DNA of 64,000 nt from Populus alba (taxonomy: Eukaryota > Streptophyta > Magnoliopsida > Malpighiales > Salicaceae): contig NC_133294.1 of assembly GCF_005239225.2 (NCBI RefSeq), forward strand, positions 558,001-622,000, read 5' to 3'. This document shows, in pieces, positions 10,501 through 22,363 of this stretch. Position 1 is the stretch's first letter. Every line of letters begins with the position of its first letter. Both the position numbers and the translations under genes were made by a program. The notes under the pieces are model-generated. The model was not told the DNA's origin, searched no databases, and saw only the letters and a program-made list of their open reading frames with translations.

Positions 10501-13317
10501 TTCGCCGTTTGCGGAAGAAGTTATGTAGAACAAGTAGCAGAAGCATACATGCTCAAGAGGGATCACCCGAAATTCAAAGGCAACTGAATTTCGGCAACTG
10601 GGCATCGAAGTCGGAATGCCGCGAAACTCACCGAGTCAAAGCGTTTCCCTTTGCGGAAGAAGTCTGATGTAGAACAAGTAGCAGAAAGCATACATGCTCA
10701 AGAGGGATCACCCGAAATTCAAAGGCAACTGAATTTCGGCAACCGGGGCATCGAAGTCGGAATGCCGAAACTCACCGAGTCAAAGCGTTTCGCGTTTGCG
10801 GAAGAAGTGTGAAGAACAAGTAGCAGAAGCATACATGCTCAAGAGGGATCACCCGAAATTCAAAGGCAACTGAATTTCGGCAACCGGGGCAATCGAAGTC
10901 GGAATGCCAAACTCACCGAGTCAAAAGCGTTTCGCCGTTTGCGGAAGAAGTCTGATGTAGAACAAGTAGCAGAAGCATACATGCTCAAGAGGGATCACCC
11001 GAAATTCAAAGGCACTGAATTTCGGCAACCGGGGCATCGAAGTCGGAAATGCCGCGAAACTCACCGAGTCAAAGCGTTTCGCCGTTTGCGGAAGGAAGTG
11101 TGATGTAGAACAAGTAGCAGAAGCATACATGCTCAAGAGGGATCACCCGAAATTCAAAGGCAACTGAATTTCGGCAACCGGGGCATCGAAGTCGGAATGC
11201 CGCGAAACTCACCGAGTCAAAGCGTTTCGCTGTTTGCGGAAGAAGTGTGATGTAGAACAAGTAGCAGAAGCATACATGCTCAAGAGGGATCACCCGAAAT
11301 TCAAGGCAAGAATTTCGGCAACCGGGGCATCGAAGTCGAATGCAAAACTCACCGAGTCAAAGCGTTTCGCCGCGGAAGGAAGTGTGATGTAGAACAAGTA
11401 GCAGAAGCATACATGCTCAAGAGGGATCACCCGAAATTCAAAGGCAACTGAATTTCGGCAAACCGGGGCATCGAAGTCGGAATGCCGAAAACTCACCGAG
11501 TCAAAGCGTTTCGCCATTTGCGGAAGAAGTTTGATGTAGAACAAGTAGCAGAAGCATACATGCTCAAGAGGGATCACCCGAAATTCAAAGGCAACTGAAT
11601 TTCGGCAACCGGGGCATCGAAGTTCGGAATGCCGCGAAAACTCACCGAGTCAAAGCGTTTCGCCGTTTGCGGAAGGAAGTGTGATGTAGAACAAGTAGCA
11701 GAAGCATACATGCTCAAGAGGGATCACCCGAAATTCAAAGGCAACTGAATTTCGGCACCGGGGCAATCGAAGTCGGAATGCCGCGAAACTCACCGAGTCA
11801 AAGCGTTTCGCCGTTTGCGGAAGGAAGTAGAACAAGTAGCAGAAGCATACATGGTCAAGAGGGATCACCCGAAATTCAAAGGCAACTGATTTCGGCAATC
11901 GAAGTCGGAATGCCGCGAAACTCACCGAGTCAAAGCGTTTCGCTTTTGCGGAAGAAGTGTGATGTAGAACAAGTAGCAAAAGCATACATGCTCAAGAGGG
12001 ATCACCCGAAATTCAAAGGCAACTGACTTTCGGCAACCGGGGCATCGAAGTCGGAATGCCGCGAAACTCACCGAGTCAAAGCCTTTCGTCGTTTGCAGAA
12101 GGAAGTGTGACGTAGAACAAGTAGCAGAAGCATACATGGTCAAAAGGGATCACCCGAAATTCAAAGGCAACTGAATTTCGGCAACCGGGGAATCCAAGTC
12201 GGAATGCCGCGAAACTCACCGAGTCAAAGCGTTTCGCTGTTTGCGGAAGGAAGTGTCATGTAGAACAAGTAGCAGAAGCATACATGCTCAAGAGGGATCA
12301 CCCGAAATTCAAAGGCAACTGATTTCGGCAACCATCGAAGTCGGAATGCCGCGAAACTCACCGAGTCAAAGCCTTTCGTCGTTTGCAGAAGGAAGTGTGA
12401 CATAGAACAAGTAGCAGAAGCATACATGGTCAAGAGGGATCACCCGAAATTCAAAGGCAACTGAATTTCGACAACCGGGGCATCGAAGTCGGAATGCCGC
12501 GAAACTCACCGAGTCAAAGCGTTTCGCTGTTTGCGGAAGAGAGTGTGATGTAGAACAAGTAGCACAAACATGCTCAGGAGGGATCACCCGAAATCAACTG
12601 AATTTTTGCAACCGGGGCTTCCAAGTCGGAATGCCGCAAAACTCATCGAGTCAAAGCGTTACTCCCTTTGCGGAAGGAAGTGTGATGTAGAACAAGAAGC
12701 AGAAGCATACATGCTCAAGAGGGATCACCCGAAATTCAAAGGCAACTGAATTTCGGCAACCGGGGAATCGAAGTCGGAATGCCGCGAAACTCACCGAGTC
12801 AAAGCGTTTCGCTGTTTGCGGAAGAGAGTGTGATGTAGAACAAGTAGCAAAAGCAAACATGCTCAGGAGGGATCACCCGAAATTGAGAGGCAACTGAATT
12901 TTGGCAACCGGGGCATCCAAGTCGGAATGCCGCAAAACTCATCGAGTCAAAGCATTACTCCCTTTGCGGAAGGAAGTGTGGTGGAGAACAAGTAGCAGAA
13001 GCATACATGCTCAAGAGGGATCACCCGAAATTGAGAGGCAACTGAATTTTGGCAAACGGGGCATCCAAGTCGGAATGCCGCAAAACTCATCGAGTCAAAG
13101 CATTACTTCCTTTGCGGAAGGAAGTGTGGTGGAGAACAAGTAGCAGAAGCATACATGGTCAAGAGGGATCACCCGAAATTCAAAGGCAACTGAATTTCGG
13201 CAACCGGGGAATCGAAGTCGGAATGCCGCGAAACTCACCGAGTCAAAGCGTTTTGCCGTTTGCGGAAGGAAGTGTCATGTAGAACAAGTAGCAAAAGCAT
13301 ACATGCTCAAGAGGGAT
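4546..13317 (+). repeat. 147-148 bp satellite array, block 1
   Basis: Roughly 59 head-to-tail monomers. Key segments in order are GATGTAGAACAAGTAGCAG, CATACATGCTCAAG, GGGATCACCCGAAATTC, AATTTCGGCAACCGGGG, CGAAGTCGGAATGCCGCG and GTTTCGCCGTTTGCGG. From 4546 to about 8300 the units are heavily scrambled by small insertions and deletions; from about 8300 to 13317 they are close to the 148-bp consensus. The consensus here has CTGAATT, which puts a TGA in the frame that stays open in the 42-47 kb block. The array continues in the same orientation after the retrotransposon at 13318. Confidence 0.95.
13313..13317. repeat. Target-site duplication of the Athila-type element (left)
   Basis: GGGAT, part of the satellite segment AAGAGGGATCACCC. 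The same five bases follow the 3' LTR at 23970-23974, and the satellite monomer reads through exactly when the element is removed. Confidence 0.97.
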
Positions 13318-14924
13318 TGATTGTGCATCAAAAGTATCATTAAGTCTTTTATTTTACATATGTATTTATTGTTTTTATTTGAATTTTTTATAATAAGTGA
13401 TGTGCTTTTTAGTAATGAAGTTTCTTTTAATGTTTCGATAGGTTTTTGGAGCTTAAATGAATTATTTCAGAAAATTCAACGTCGGAATTCAGAACAAAGA
13501 ATTGAAGAGAAATTTAGTTGAAGATTGAAGCAAATCTTGGTTCAAATAAGTGCTCCAAATTTGCCCAAAAAATCAATTATTTTCCAATTCTAGAAAAGAA
13601 TATCAGATGATCCATTTCAAGCCCAAACTTACCTTATGTTGTGTGCAAACTTCAACCATCAAACACTCAAGGTTTCAATGTCAATCTTAGCCCAAATAAT
13701 AGGTACAATTGTATACTTATTTGATGTTTAAATCCAACCCCAAATCAGCCCCCAAATCAGCCTCCAAATCAGCCCAAGCACAATCCATGATCTTACATGT
13801 CCACACAACAAATAATATTTGATTTATTTTGGGCAATTAATTGATTCAAGAGGGCAAGCACATGGATGGAAAGCTGGAGGGGACATTGTGACATTATTTT
13901 GGGTCAACAAGAAGAAAGAAACAGCTCATAAAGGAGGAAGAAAAACGTGCACCAAAGTGTTCTCCAAGCTGGCCTGATTTAATTTTCCAGAACATCTTTC
14001 GGTGTTTTGCCCATAACTTTTGACTCAGATGTCCAAATGAGCTGTTCTTTAATGATCTGGAAAGCTCATATAATTGCCTATAAATATGTCTCTAATAGCC
14101 ATCTCCAGGGGAGGCTTCTAAGAGGGTCGAATTGCTGTCCAAAGTTAGAGTCAGATTTGTGTCCGAATTTTTACTGAAATTCTGTTGTGTTCTTCTTTGT
14201 AGATTTCGGTTCTTTAGTTTGTAAAACTTATTATTTCAATTTGATTCAAGTTATTTCATGTTTATTAAAGTGTTCTTATATATAATCATGGTTGGCTAAT
14301 CTCTTTCTTGGATCCAAATCAAGGATGATGGTGATTGAGGTGAGTTCTTTAAGATATGAATGAATCTTAATGTTTATCTTCTCATTTTCTTCATGAATGT
14401 TTTATTATTGCAAAGAAATTTTAGAAATCATTTAGGTAATGTTATAATCTTGAATTTTTATGCACAAACCTTAGTTTTGGTATAGAGATTGCTTGATTCA
14501 ATGTCTTACTTAATTTGAAAGTACTTGTTCATTCTTAAGCAATAATTAATCTTCATCTTTTTAAACTTCATTGTAATATCTTCCGATCTAATATCACCAT
14601 CGTTGATATTAGGTTGAGTTATCTTATATATGTTGAAGAAATCACCAATACATCACCATTAAAATTGATTTGGACCAAGACTTACTTTTTCTTGTCTTTT
14701 AAAATCTATTTACACTTTTTCATCTTTGAAAACAAATCAATCAATTATTTTCAACCAAGTTATTGTTAATTTAATTTCTCTTGAGTTTTTTTTGTTGTTA
14801 CCTAGCTTAATTTCCAGATCTAGCTCTCTGTGGATATGACCTCGATCTTACCGAGTTAATTGCTACATCGCACACTCGTGCACTTGCGAGTTAAAACAAG
14901 TCGATCATAAAAAGCGGTCAAGCA
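13318..14924 (+). repeat. 5' LTR of the Athila-type element
   Basis: Starts TGATTGTGCATC and ends GGTCAAGCA. It matches 22364-23969 except for about five substitutions and one extra G near 14108. It should carry the promoter that drives the genomic transcript. Confidence 0.97.
14079..14086 (+). promoter_or_regulatory. Putative TATA box in the 5' LTR
   Basis: TATAAATA, conserved at 23125-23132 in the 3' LTR. It is the best TATA match in the LTR; a start site about 30 bp downstream is inferred, not observed. Confidence 0.5.
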
Positions 14925-14928
14925 ATTT

Positions 14929-14946
14929 TGGCGCCGTTGCCGGGGA
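14929..14946 (+). promoter_or_regulatory. Primer-binding site, tRNA-Asp
   Basis: TGGCGCCGTTGCCGGGGA begins four bases after the 5' LTR. It is complementary to the 3' end of plant tRNA-Asp, the primer used by the Athila/Tat branch of plant Ty3/gypsy elements. Confidence 0.92.
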
Positions 14947-15019
14947 GCTAGCAAGCAAAGGTAACAAATTTATATTTGATTATTGAAAAATAAAAAAAAA
15001 TTCATATAAATAAAAAATC

Positions 15020-15370
15020 AAATGGCTGGTTTTACCGCCTAAAAAAAAAAAAATTTGACCTCAACTTTTTGGATATTGGACTATTAATTGTTGGATTTTG
15101 GTTGGTTCAACCATTTTTCTTTTATTGTTTATTCTAGTTAGTTTCTAATATTTATTATTTATATTATAAGGCTGGTTTTACCGCCTCTTGTTTATTTTAT
15201 TTTTTTGTTGTTATTTCTTTTATATTTATTGTCTAAAGTGCTTGGCCGGTATTACCGCCTCTTGTTTATTTTATTTTGTTGTTATTTATTGTTATTATTT
15301 CTTTTATATTTATTGTTTGAAGTGCTTGGCCGGTATTACCGCCTCTTTATTCATGCTTGTTATACTTATC
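15020..15370 (+). repeat. Leader repeats around GGCYGGTWTTACCGCCT
   Basis: The 5' untranslated leader has four copies of a GGCTGGTTTTACCGCCT or GGCCGGTATTACCGCCT core (near 15024, 15171, 15244 and 15328). The last three lie in an 75-85 bp tandem unit with T-rich spacers such as CTTGTTTATTTTATTT. No coding role is evident. Confidence 0.75.
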
Positions 15371-15583
15371 TTTTAATGTTTATTGTTGTTAATATTGTTT
15401 ATTAGTTGGAGAGTGAATTTCTTAATTTGTTGTATTTTTATTTTTGAGCCATTACTTTATCTTGTACGTTTCATTTACTTTTATTTGCAATCTTTTATTT
15501 TTTTTTGTTTTTGTTTTTTTTTTCTCTCCTTTCCTTTCGTATTCATATAATTGTTATTTTATTATTATTATTATTATTTTATC

Positions 15584-18500
15584 ATGGCTAATGTTGAAGA
15601 TGTAGAGGGTGAAGGGAGTGTTCAAGGTAATGGACCTCCACAATTTAATGATCAACCTAATTTTCGAACTCTTAGAGAGTATCTTCACCCGGCTAGACAA
15701 AGTACACCTTCGTGTATTATCTTGCCTCTTAACCAACAAGCTTTCAATTTGAAACCGGGCATGATTCAACTTCTTCCCACATTTCACGGTATGGATTCTG
15801 AAAATCCATACATACACATTAAGGACTTTGAAGAGGTATGTAATACTTTTATTGATAGAACATGCACTGAGGAAACTATTCGGCTTAAATTGTTCCCATT
15901 CTCTCTAAAGGATAAAGCCAAGCTTTGGCTAAACTCCTTACGTCCTAGGTCTATAGGTACATGGAGAGAAATGCAAGCTGAATTTTTGAAAAAATACTTC
16001 CCCACTCATAGGACGGCAGCCTTACAACGTCAAATGATGAATTTTTCTTGTAGTCCAAATGAGTCATTTCACCAAGCTTGGGAAAAGTTCAAAGACTTGT
16101 TAAATGCATGCCCCCACCATGGTTTTGAGATGTGGAGGTTAGTGAGTTTCTTCTACGACTCTCTTACCGCAGATTTTAAAAAGCTAGTGTCAACCATGTG
16201 TAATGGTGAGTTTTATGACAAAGAACCAAGTGAAGCCTTCGATTTTTTTGATCAATTGGCTGAAAACACAAAGCAATGGGAGACTTCTCTCCCACTTCAT
16301 GTTGAGTCTAGAAACACCATTTCTCATTCAAGTGGGAAGTTCCAATTAAAAGAGACTGATGATCTTAATGCTAGATTAGCCTCATTGGCTAGGAAAGTAG
16401 AGTCTCTTGAGATTAAAAAAGTGCATGTCATGAGTGAACAACAAGAGGAAAGTTGTGTTGTTTGTGAGAGCAAAGGGCATAGGACAACTGAGTGTCCTAC
16501 CATTCCAGCCTTCAAGGAAGTGCTATATGGCCAAACTTCTGATTCAAATAATGTTAGAAAGCCATTTTCAAACCAAGTAGGCAATCCCTACTCTGAGACC
16601 TATAATCCTGGATGGAGGAACCACCCAAATTTTGGATGGAGAAATGAGGGCTCTTCAGTACCTCAAACATTTCAACCTCCACCCCAACCATTTCATGCTC
16701 CCACACATAACACGTACCAACCACCTCATAAGAGATCCTTAGAGGATACTCTTCAACAATTCATGCAAACACAAGGAGGAATCAACAACCAAGCTTACAA
16801 ATTTCAAGACCAGACCAATAGGACTTTAGATGACATTCGAAGTCAACTCACCAAGTTGACTCAATCACTAAGCATTCAAGAGAAGGGAAAGATCCCAGCT
16901 CAACCAATGCCAAATCCTAGAGGTCAGGTACACATGAGTGAATCCTCACTTAGTGAACCTTCAAACCATGAACAAGTCCAAGCCATCACTACCCTTAGAA
17001 GTGGAAAGATTGTTGACAAAGCTATAGGTTTTGGGATGCCTAAAGGTATTGTGGAGGAGAAATCTAGGGAGAGTGAAGAGGGAATCAAAACACAAGTGAC
17101 AAATGAGAGTCTGAGTGACAAAGAAGGCGAGATAAATGAGAAAGAGATGAGTGAGAAAGGAGATGATTCAAGAAAAATTGGAGTCAAAGTGAGTGATTTA
17201 GAATTTGTTCCTAGAGCACCATTTCCACAGAGGTTAGGGAAACCTAAACATGATCTTGTGAACTCGGAAATCTATGAATTGTTCAAACAAGTGAAAGTCA
17301 ACATTCCACTCCTTGATGCAATTAAACAAGTCCCATCTTATGCAAAGTTCCTTAAGGACTTATGCACAGTCAAAAGGAGATTGAATGTGAAAGAAAGAGC
17401 CTTTCTAACTGAGCATGCTAGTGCCATCATCCAGTTTAAGACCCCTCCCAAATACAAAGATCCTGGTTGTCCTACCATTTCATGCATTATTGGAAGTCAT
17501 AAGATAGACCAAGCTTTGTTGGATTTAGGAGCAAGTGTGAATTTGATACCCTACACTGTTTACGAACAGTTAGGTTTAGGAGAAATCAAGCCTACTCGAA
17601 TCACCCTTCAATTAGCTGATAGGTCAATCAAGATTCCTAGGGGTATTGTTGAGGACGTGTTGGTCCAAGTAGATAAATTCTACTTTCCTGTTGATTTTGT
17701 AGTGTTAGACACCGCACCTATTCAAGGTTCTAATGCTCCCATCCCAGTCATCTTAGGTAGACCTTTCCTAGCTACATCCAATGCTTTAATTAACTGTAGG
17801 AATGGGGTGATGAAATTGTCTTTTGGGAATATGACTGTGGAGATGAACATATTCAATGTCTCCAAACAAATTGGTGAACATGAGGACATTAGAGAGGTAG
17901 ATTTGATCCAAACAATTTGTCAAGAACACTTTGAGAGAGAATGGGTAAAGGATCCATTGGAAAGAACTTTAATTCATGATGAAAGACTTTATTCTTTGGA
18001 ATGTGTTGATGAGGAAGTAAAAGAACTCGAGACTTATCTGGATCCAATGCCTATTATGTCAATAGGTCAATGGACCCCATCGGTTGAGCCTTTGATTTCA
18101 CCCCAAGTGAAAGTGGAGGCATCTCTTGTCCAACCTTATAAACCAGAAAGGAAGCCTTTACCGAGTGATCTTAAGTATGCTTTTCTAGGGGAAGATGAAT
18201 CATATCCTATTGTGATTTCATCAAAACTTAGCATAGAGCAGGAACAAGAACTTTTGAGAGTGGTGAGAAAACACAAGAAAGCAATTGGGTGGACAATCAC
18301 TGACTTGAAAGGAATTAGCCCTCTTTTATGTACACATAGAATTTATCTTGAAGAAGAGGCTAAATCTGTGAGGCAAATGCAAAGACGATTGAACCCAAAC
18401 ATGAAGGAAGTAGTGAGAGGTGAAGTGCTTAAACTACTTGATGCGGGTATCATTTACCCCATTGCAAACTCAAAATGGGTTAGTCCAACCCAAGTTGTTC

Positions 18501-20521
18501 CCAAAAAATCTGGAGTCACTGTCGTAGTGAAAAATGAAAATAATGAGCTAGTACCAACTAGAATCCAAACTGGATGGCGTATGTGCATTGATTATCGTAA
18601 GTTGAACATGGTGACTAGGAAGGACCATTTTCCGCTTCCATTTTTAGACCAAGTGCTTGAAAGAGTAGCCGGAAGAGCTTTCTATTGTTTTCTTGATGGA
18701 TACTCAGGTTACAACCAAATTGAGATTTCTTTAGAAGACCAAGAAAAAACCACTTTCACTTGTCCTTTTGGTACCTATGCTTATAGAAAAATGCCTTTTG
18801 GCTTGTGTAATGCACCAGCCACTTTTCAAAGGTGTATGATGAGTATCTTTAGTGACATGGTGGAAAATTTTTTGGAAGTTTTCATGGATGATTTTTCAGT
18901 TTATGGGGATTCTTATGAGTTGTGTCTAATGCATTTAGAAAAAGTTCTTGAAAGATGTGAAGAGAGCAATCTTGTACTTAATTGGGAGAAGTGTCATTTT
19001 ATGGTGACACATGGCATTGTCTTAGGTCACATTGTTTCTTCAAAAGGGATAGAGGTGGATAAGTCAAAAGTTGAAGTCATTCAAAAATTACCTACCCCTA
19101 GAACTGTGAAAGATGTGAGATCCTTTTTAGGACACGCTGGTTTCTATCGAAGATTCATTCATTCTTTTAGTACCATTGCCAAACCATTGTGTAACTTGTT
19201 GTCACAAGATGTCCAATTTGATTGGACATCAAAATGTCAAGAAGCTTTTGAAAAGCTTAAAGGGTTGTTGACCACTGCACCAATCATGCAAGCTCCTGAT
19301 TGGTCTTTACCATTTGAACTGATGTGTGATGCTAGTGATTTTGCGATTGGGGCTGTTTTAGGGCAAAGAAAAGATAATAAGCCTCATGTCATTTATTATG
19401 CTAGCAAGACTTTGAATGATGCTCAATTGAATTACACTACAACCGAAAAAGAACTCTTAGCTGTGGTCTTTGCATTAGACAAGTTCAGGTCTTATTTGGT
19501 TGGATCTCTTGTTATTGTTTTCACTGATCATGCAGCATTGAAATACTTGCTCACAAAACAGGATGCCAAGCCACGTTTGATTCGATGGATCCTCCTACTC
19601 CAAGAGTTTAACCTTGAAATTCGAGATAAAAAGGGAGTAGAGAATGTAGTGGCTGATCATTTGTCCCGTCTTTCAAGCTATGAGACCACAACTGATGAAT
19701 CTCCAATAAATGAATTCTTTGCTGATGAAAATTTATTTTGTGCAGGTACTGTTTCCTACATTGGCTCTCCATGGTATGCTGACATAGCAAATTACCTAGC
19801 CACAAGTCAGATTCCTTCTCATTGGTCTAAACTTGATAAACAAAAATTCTTGCGCAACGTGCGTACTTTTTTTTGGGATGACCCCTACCTATTTAAATAT
19901 TGCCCTGACCAAATTGTTAGGCGGTGCATCCCTGATCATGAAATTCCAAGTGTCATTAATTTTTGTCATGCATTAGCCTGTGGTGGGCATTTCTCTTCCA
20001 AGAAAACCACTGCCAAGATCTTGCAATGTGGTTTTTATTGGCCCACTATGTTCAAAGATGTCCATGCCTTCTGTGTTGCATGTGACCGATGCCAACGACT
20101 AGGTAACCTCACTAGGCGTAACATGATGCCCCTTAACCCCATTCTTGTTTTGGAAATATTTGATTGTTGGGGGATTGATTTCATGGGACCTTTTCCAAGT
20201 TCATTTGGCTACCACTTCATCCTTGTAGCTGTTGATTATGTGTCTAAATGGGTGGAGGCCATTGCATCTCGCACCAATGACCATCGAGTTGTTGTCAAAT
20301 TCTTGAAAGAAAATATTTTCTCTCGTTTTGGCATGCCCCGGGCTATGATTAGTGATGGGGGAAAGCATTTTTGTAACAAGCCCGTTGGGATGTTGATGAG
20401 AAAATATGGTGTAATTCACAAGGTCAGTACCCCATATCACCCACAGACTAGTGGCCAAGCTGAGTTGGCAAATAGGGAGATCAAGAACATTTTAGAGAAA
20501 AACAGTCAATCCAAACCGTAA
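15584..20521 (+). CDS. Gag-pol polyprotein of the Athila-type element (frameshifted near its C-terminus)
   Basis: I start at ATG 15584 ([11 protein letters not shown]), because the upstream in-frame ATG only adds a poly-tyrosine leader translated from T/A-rich repeats. The open part is 1645 residues. Domains in order: retrotransposon gag about 70-225; a CCHC zinc knuckle with C291, C294, H299 and C304; aspartic protease with DLGAS at about D647; reverse transcriptase with FMDD at 1100-1103; RNase H with the CDASD aspartate at 1249; integrase with an HHCC finger (H1462, H1469, C1500, C1503) and a D1532-D1591-E1627 catalytic triad (D-X35-E). All these motifs look intact. The frame ends at 20521 only because an A run at about 20499 is one base longer than the frame requires. 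Integrase C-terminal coding continues in other frames to 21064. Confidence 0.95.
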   Translation: MANVEDVEGEGSVQGNGPPQFNDQPNFRTLREYLHPARQSTPSCIILPLNQQAFNLKPGMIQLLPTFHGMDSENPYIHIKDFEEVCNTFIDRTCTEETIRLKLFPFSLKDKAKLWLNSLRPRSIGTWREMQAEFLKKYFPTHRTAALQRQMMNFSCSPNESFHQAWEKFKDLLNACPHHGFEMWRLVSFFYDSLTADFKKLVSTMCNGEFYDKEPSEAFDFFDQLAENTKQWETSLPLHVESRNTISHSSGKFQLKETDDLNARLASLARKVESLEIKKVHVMSEQQEESCVVCESKGHRTTECPTIPAFKEVLYGQTSDSNNVRKPFSNQVGNPYSETYNPGWRNHPNFGWRNEGSSVPQTFQPPPQPFHAPTHNTYQPPHKRSLEDTLQQFMQTQGGINNQAYKFQDQTNRTLDDIRSQLTKLTQSLSIQEKGKIPAQPMPNPRGQVHMSESSLSEPSNHEQVQAITTLRSGKIVDKAIGFGMPKGIVEEKSRESEEGIKTQVTNESLSDKEGEINEKEMSEKGDDSRKIGVKVSDLEFVPRAPFPQRLGKPKHDLVNSEIYELFKQVKVNIPLLDAIKQVPSYAKFLKDLCTVKRRLNVKERAFLTEHASAIIQFKTPPKYKDPGCPTISCIIGSHKIDQALLDLGASVNLIPYTVYEQLGLGEIKPTRITLQLADRSIKIPRGIVEDVLVQVDKFYFPVDFVVLDTAPIQGSNAPIPVILGRPFLATSNALINCRNGVMKLSFGNMTVEMNIFNVSKQIGEHEDIREVDLIQTICQEHFEREWVKDPLERTLIHDERLYSLECVDEEVKELETYLDPMPIMSIGQWTPSVEPLISPQVKVEASLVQPYKPERKPLPSDLKYAFLGEDESYPIVISSKLSIEQEQELLRVVRKHKKAIGWTITDLKGISPLLCTHRIYLEEEAKSVRQMQRRLNPNMKEVVRGEVLKLLDAGIIYPIANSKWVSPTQVVPKKSGVTVVVKNENNELVPTRIQTGWRMCIDYRKLNMVTRKDHFPLPFLDQVLERVAGRAFYCFLDGYSGYNQIEISLEDQEKTTFTCPFGTYAYRKMPFGLCNAPATFQRCMMSIFSDMVENFLEVFMDDFSVYGDSYELCLMHLEKVLERCEESNLVLNWEKCHFMVTHGIVLGHIVSSKGIEVDKSKVEVIQKLPTPRTVKDVRSFLGHAGFYRRFIHSFSTIAKPLCNLLSQDVQFDWTSKCQEAFEKLKGLLTTAPIMQAPDWSLPFELMCDASDFAIGAVLGQRKDNKPHVIYYASKTLNDAQLNYTTTEKELLAVVFALDKFRSYLVGSLVIVFTDHAALKYLLTKQDAKPRLIRWILLLQEFNLEIRDKKGVENVVADHLSRLSSYETTTDESPINEFFADENLFCAGTVSYIGSPWYADIANYLATSQIPSHWSKLDKQKFLRNVRTFFWDDPYLFKYCPDQIVRRCIPDHEIPSVINFCHALACGGHFSSKKTTAKILQCGFYWPTMFKDVHAFCVACDRCQRLGNLTRRNMMPLNPILVLEIFDCWGIDFMGPFPSSFGYHFILVAVDYVSKWVEAIASRTNDHRVVVKFLKENIFSRFGMPRAMISDGGKHFCNKPVGMLMRKYGVIHKVSTPYHPQTSGQAELANREIKNILEKNSQSKP

Positions 20522-21064
20522 GGATTGGTCCCTACGACTAGTTGATGCTTTGTGGGCATATCGCACTGCTTACAAGACCTCTTTAGGAATGTCTCCTTAT
20601 AGGCTAGTTTATGGAAAACCTTGTCATCTCCCTGTTGAGATTGAGCATCGTGCATATTGGGCCATCCGGCAATTCAATGACAATGAAAACGAGGTTGAAA
20701 AAAAATAGAAAGCTTCAATTGGATGAATTAGAGGAGCTGAGAAATGATGCATTTGAAAATGCAAAAATTTCAAAACATAAGATGAAAGCTTTGCATGATA
20801 AACATATTTTTAGAAAATCCTTTCATGTTGGTCAAAAGGTTCTCTTGTATAATTCACGATTACATCTCTTTCCTGGGAAGTTGAGGACAAAATGGATTGG
20901 TCCATTTGTGATTAAATCCATCTCTGAGCATGGTGCATTTGAGGTAGAAAATCCTACGAATGGAAATGTTTTTCAAAGTAAATGGTCATCGATTGAAACT
21001 TTATCTTGAAAACGTTGTGGCTGAAGTTGAGACATTGGATCTTGAAGATCCAATACCATTGTAG
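20522..21064 (+). pseudogene. Integrase C-terminal remainder, out of frame
   Basis: After the stop at 20521, similarity to the integrase C-terminus continues at once in another frame ([19 protein letters not shown], then [18 protein letters not shown]). A second 1-nt insertion in an A8 run at 20698-20705 creates a TAG and shifts the frame again. The segment with FHVGQKVLLYNSRLHLFPG and KLRTKWIGPFVI follows. A third 1-nt insertion in a T run near 20970 changes the frame once more, and the natural end appears to be the TAG at 21062-21064. All three lesions are +1 in homopolymers, so sequencing error and recent inactivation are both possible. Confidence 0.85.
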
Positions 21065-22350
21065 TATCAGAAGTAATGAGTTTTTATTTTTATTTTATTT
21101 TTCATTTTCATTTTTATTTTCTTTCTTCCATCTCTTATATTTTCTTGTTCATGCATTAGGGACAATGCATAATTTTCAGTTGGGGGGTGTGAGGTTCTTT
21201 ATTTTCACAAAAAAATAAAAAATAAAAAAAAATCAATGTTTTCTTTTAGTTGTGATATGCAGGTTAAAAAAAAAAAAAAATCAAGCAAGAAGTCAGCTCA
21301 TGTCCAAGTCAATCAGACATTCATCCTTGAAAACAAAAGGGGAGTAATAGTTTTCTAATCGTTATACTTTTCTTCTCTTTCTTTTTTTTATTGAGGATAA
21401 TGTAAAACTTAATTTTAGATATTTGATTATGTTGAATGCTTGAGATAACCATGCTTGTTTAAAAAAAAAAAAAAATTGCATTCGAATGTGAATGAGACTT
21501 GTTTAGGATCAACATTACATTTTTGGATTTATTATTGTGTTGAACATTGCATGCTTTAATTTGGGATAGATAATATCTTATAAAGCAAGATATAGCATAC
21601 TTTTTTTAAAAGATTATTGAAGTACATCTTTCCTTGTAAAAGTTGTGTGAGTTGTGCGATTATGCATGAAAGATGAGTGTGATGCTTTACTTGTGATTAT
21701 CCCTTTTGATCTAGTCCTAAACAAGGTTTAAGTAAATAAAGTAATAATTATTACACAAATAAATAAATAAATGTGTACAAAGTTCTATCTACTCCAATGT
21801 TTTGAGTTGCTCAGTAACTAGGGGTATTCATCACAAATGTTTATCTTTACGTCAAAAGGCAGCTTGAAATATGAGTATGCAAAGCACTTTAAGTTTGTGA
21901 CTTTGTGAGTAACCGGGTGCATTCATCACAAATGTTTGTATTCGCGTCAAAAGGGAAGTGACCACTTAAAGAAAAAGAATAAATAATATCTTCAAAAAAA
22001 AAAAAAAAAGAAGAAAAAAAAAAGGGAAAAATATATATAGATATTTCTTTAGTTTGCTACCTTGTTTGTAGTAGTGAAAAGGGAAGATTACATGTTGAGT
22101 TTTCGCGTGAATCAATTATGTTGATTGCATGATAAATACGATTGAATTTGGAATTTTGTATGGATGTTTGATTTAGAGAATGTGAGTATGCTTATTTTTC
22201 TTTATTTGGTATTGTGTACACTAAGTTAAAGATACCAATGTTTGCATGATAGGTCCTTTAAGTGTGATGAGTCGAGCCTAATTATGTTATTATTATTCTT
22301 TTTATTTCAAAGGTTTTATGTTTTGTTTTGCTTGAGGACTAGCAAAATCT
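21065..22350 (+). other. Long 3' untranslated region of the Athila-type element
   Basis: About 1.3 kb with no reading frame resembling the env-like gene of some Athila elements. It contains many A and T runs (21968-22025 is almost pure A/G). It also holds two diverged copies, about 95 bp apart, of a block around ATTCATCACAAATGTTT (near 21828 and 21921), each followed by CGTCAAAAGG. Confidence 0.75.
21179..21193 (+). promoter_or_regulatory. Internal polypurine-tract-like sequence
   Basis: AGTTGGGGGGTGTGA is nearly the same as the true 3' tract and LTR junction at 22352-22366 (AGTTGGGGGGTGTGA). It sits about 115 bp after the pol end, which is not where plus-strand priming of the LTR would occur. 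Confidence 0.55.
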
Positions 22351-22363
22351 AAGTTGGGGGGTG
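22351..22363 (+). promoter_or_regulatory. 3' polypurine tract
   Basis: AAGTTGGGGGGTG lies directly against the 3' LTR (TGATTG at 22364), the position expected for the plus-strand primer. Confidence 0.88.

Noticed and set aside
15188..15405. Short hydrophobic frames upstream of gag
   Set aside because: Translations of the T-rich leader repeats of the retrotransposon; no independent support.
21006..21218. Possible env-like gene after integrase
   Set aside because: Only a 70-residue frame, made from the shifted pol end plus T-rich untranslated DNA; no signal peptide or transmembrane pattern beyond poly-Phe runs.
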